Shown here: positions 11,135 to 11,761 of the stretch, one piece after another | How positions within the stretch are numbered: position 1 is the first letter of the stretch | How the letters are laid out: each line of letters begins with the position of its first letter | Assembly: GCA_030619985.1 (NCBI GenBank) | Contig: JAUXAI010000039.1 | Location: 1 to 11,761, forward strand | Length of the DNA stretch: 11,761 bases | Reading direction: 5' to 3' | Origin: a bacterium | Lineage (GTDB): Bacteria; UBP18; UBA7526 | Notes under the pieces: model-generated | Seen by the model: only the letters and a program-made list of their open reading frames with translations | What the model was told of the DNA's origin: nothing | Database searches by the model: none | Made by a program: the position numbers and the translations under genes

Positions 11135-11761
11135 TTATCTTTGCTTTGATTTTATGACTTTAATTTGCTCTTCTGCTTTTCTTGCCCAGATGGCATTGGG
11201 ATATTCTTTAATTACTTTTTGGTATTCCCTTATTGCCTGGGGATACATCTTGTTTGCCTCGTAATTTTTCCCCAAAGAGTAGATGGTCTTTGCTTTATCC
11301 TCTGGATCTAATACTTTAGAAGAAGTTTTCCTAATTTTTGGCTTTGCAATAGGTCTAGGTACCTTGGCCAAAGCCTGACTCATACTTTGGGCAAAAGAGG
11401 AGGCTTTCTTGTAGCCTACTACCTTACTTATCTCTTTACCCTGGGAATTGGTGAAGATAATCGTGGGATAAGCACGCACACCATAATTGTCATTTGTCTC
11501 CTCGTCCTCATCTGCGTCTATCTTAACACAGACAAATTCTTTTGCTAATTTTATAACCTCAGAATCGGTATAGACAAATTTATCTATCTTAATCACATAA
11601 TAACCGCTCCAACCTTCCCACTCAGTATAGAAGTCAATCATCATGGGCTTTCCCGTTCTTTTGGCTTCTGCCAATCCCTCATCAAAGTCCTCATACCACT
11701 TTATCCCCTGCCCATATACTAAGGAGGTTATTAACAACATCGAGATTACTAAAAGAAATTT
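11135..11761 (-). CDS. Secreted thioredoxin-fold protein lacking the CxxC, with C-terminal TPR (5' end outside window)
   Basis: The frame is open to the right edge (209 codons visible). Upstream of an internal ATG at 11740 it continues as KFLLVIS, so residues KFLLVISMLLITSLVYG form a signal peptide whose first codon is outside the window. A thioredoxin-like domain follows: GKPMMIDFYTEWEGWSGYYV, VKIDADED and the cis-proline YPTIIF. In the Thioredoxin_7/DUF255-like family the active site reads WCGWC; here it is WEGWS (codons within 11620-11606), so both cysteines are replaced and redox activity is unlikely. The C-terminal 50 residues (IYSLGKNYEANKMYPQAIREYQKVIKEYPNAIWARKAEEQI) form a TPR-like repeat. 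A periplasmic or surface chaperone or scaffold role is inferred. No functional link to riboflavin is evident; it precedes the rib promoter. Confidence 0.8.
   Translation of the reverse strand, partial: KFLLVISMLLITSLVYGQGIKWYEDFDEGLAEAKRTGKPMMIDFYTEWEGWSGYYVIKIDKFVYTDSEVIKLAKEFVCVKIDADEDEETNDNYGVRAYPTIIFTNSQGKEISKVVGYKKASSFAQSMSQALAKVPRPIAKPKIRKTSSKVLDPEDKAKTIYSLGKNYEANKMYPQAIREYQKVIKEYPNAIWARKAEEQIKVIKSKQR

Noticed and set aside
1-11761. tRNA or rRNA genes
   Set aside because: No tRNA-like T-loop (GGTTCGAATCC-type) with matching acceptor stem and no rRNA-conserved stretch was seen; the only structured RNAs supported are the two riboswitches and their terminators.

Overview
This window looks like part of a bacterial chromosome with moderate-to-low GC. 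It is probably from an uncultured anaerobic or candidate-phylum lineage. I infer that from the gene types, the bacterial riboswitches and sigma70-like promoters, and the many short dispersed repeats; the sequence alone does not fix a taxon. All supported genes lie on the minus strand, so transcription runs from high to low coordinates.

Layout in transcription order. (1) 11761-11135: the 3' part of a secreted thioredoxin-fold/TPR protein whose start is outside the window. (2) 11130-10829: a TTGACA promoter, a classic FMN riboswitch and an intrinsic terminator. (3) 10813-4967: a riboflavin operon, ribD-ribE-ribBA-ribH-nusB, followed by a PHP-domain phosphoesterase and a histidine phosphatase that may be the alpha-ribazole phosphatase CobC. 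(4) 4984-4692: a second TTGACA promoter inside the 3' end of the phosphatase gene, a cobalamin riboswitch and its terminator. (5) 4558-1: a corrinoid salvage operon, cobU-cobT-cobS, then an asparagine-synthetase-like PP-loop protein with a zinc ribbon, a DUF71/COG2102 PP-loop ATPase, and btuF, which runs off the left edge.

How it works together. RibBA, RibD, RibH and RibE together cover riboflavin synthesis from GTP and ribulose 5-phosphate, apart from the usual separate phosphatase step. The FMN riboswitch can shut the operon off. CobU activates adenosylcobinamide, CobT activates the lower-ligand base, CobS joins them, and a CobC-type phosphatase would finish the coenzyme. BtuF would capture corrinoids outside the cell. 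The two consecutive PP-loop ATPases in this B12-riboswitch operon are the best candidates for an undescribed corrinoid-modifying step, for example amidation or re-amidation of side chains.

A second theme is repeat invasion. Nearly every gene junction that is not translationally coupled holds short-period repeats. Similar tracts lie in frame inside cobT, ribE, ribD and the PHP gene. The PHP case is a 48-bp palindromic element flanked by a 6-bp direct repeat, and its removal restores a canonical PHP N-terminus.
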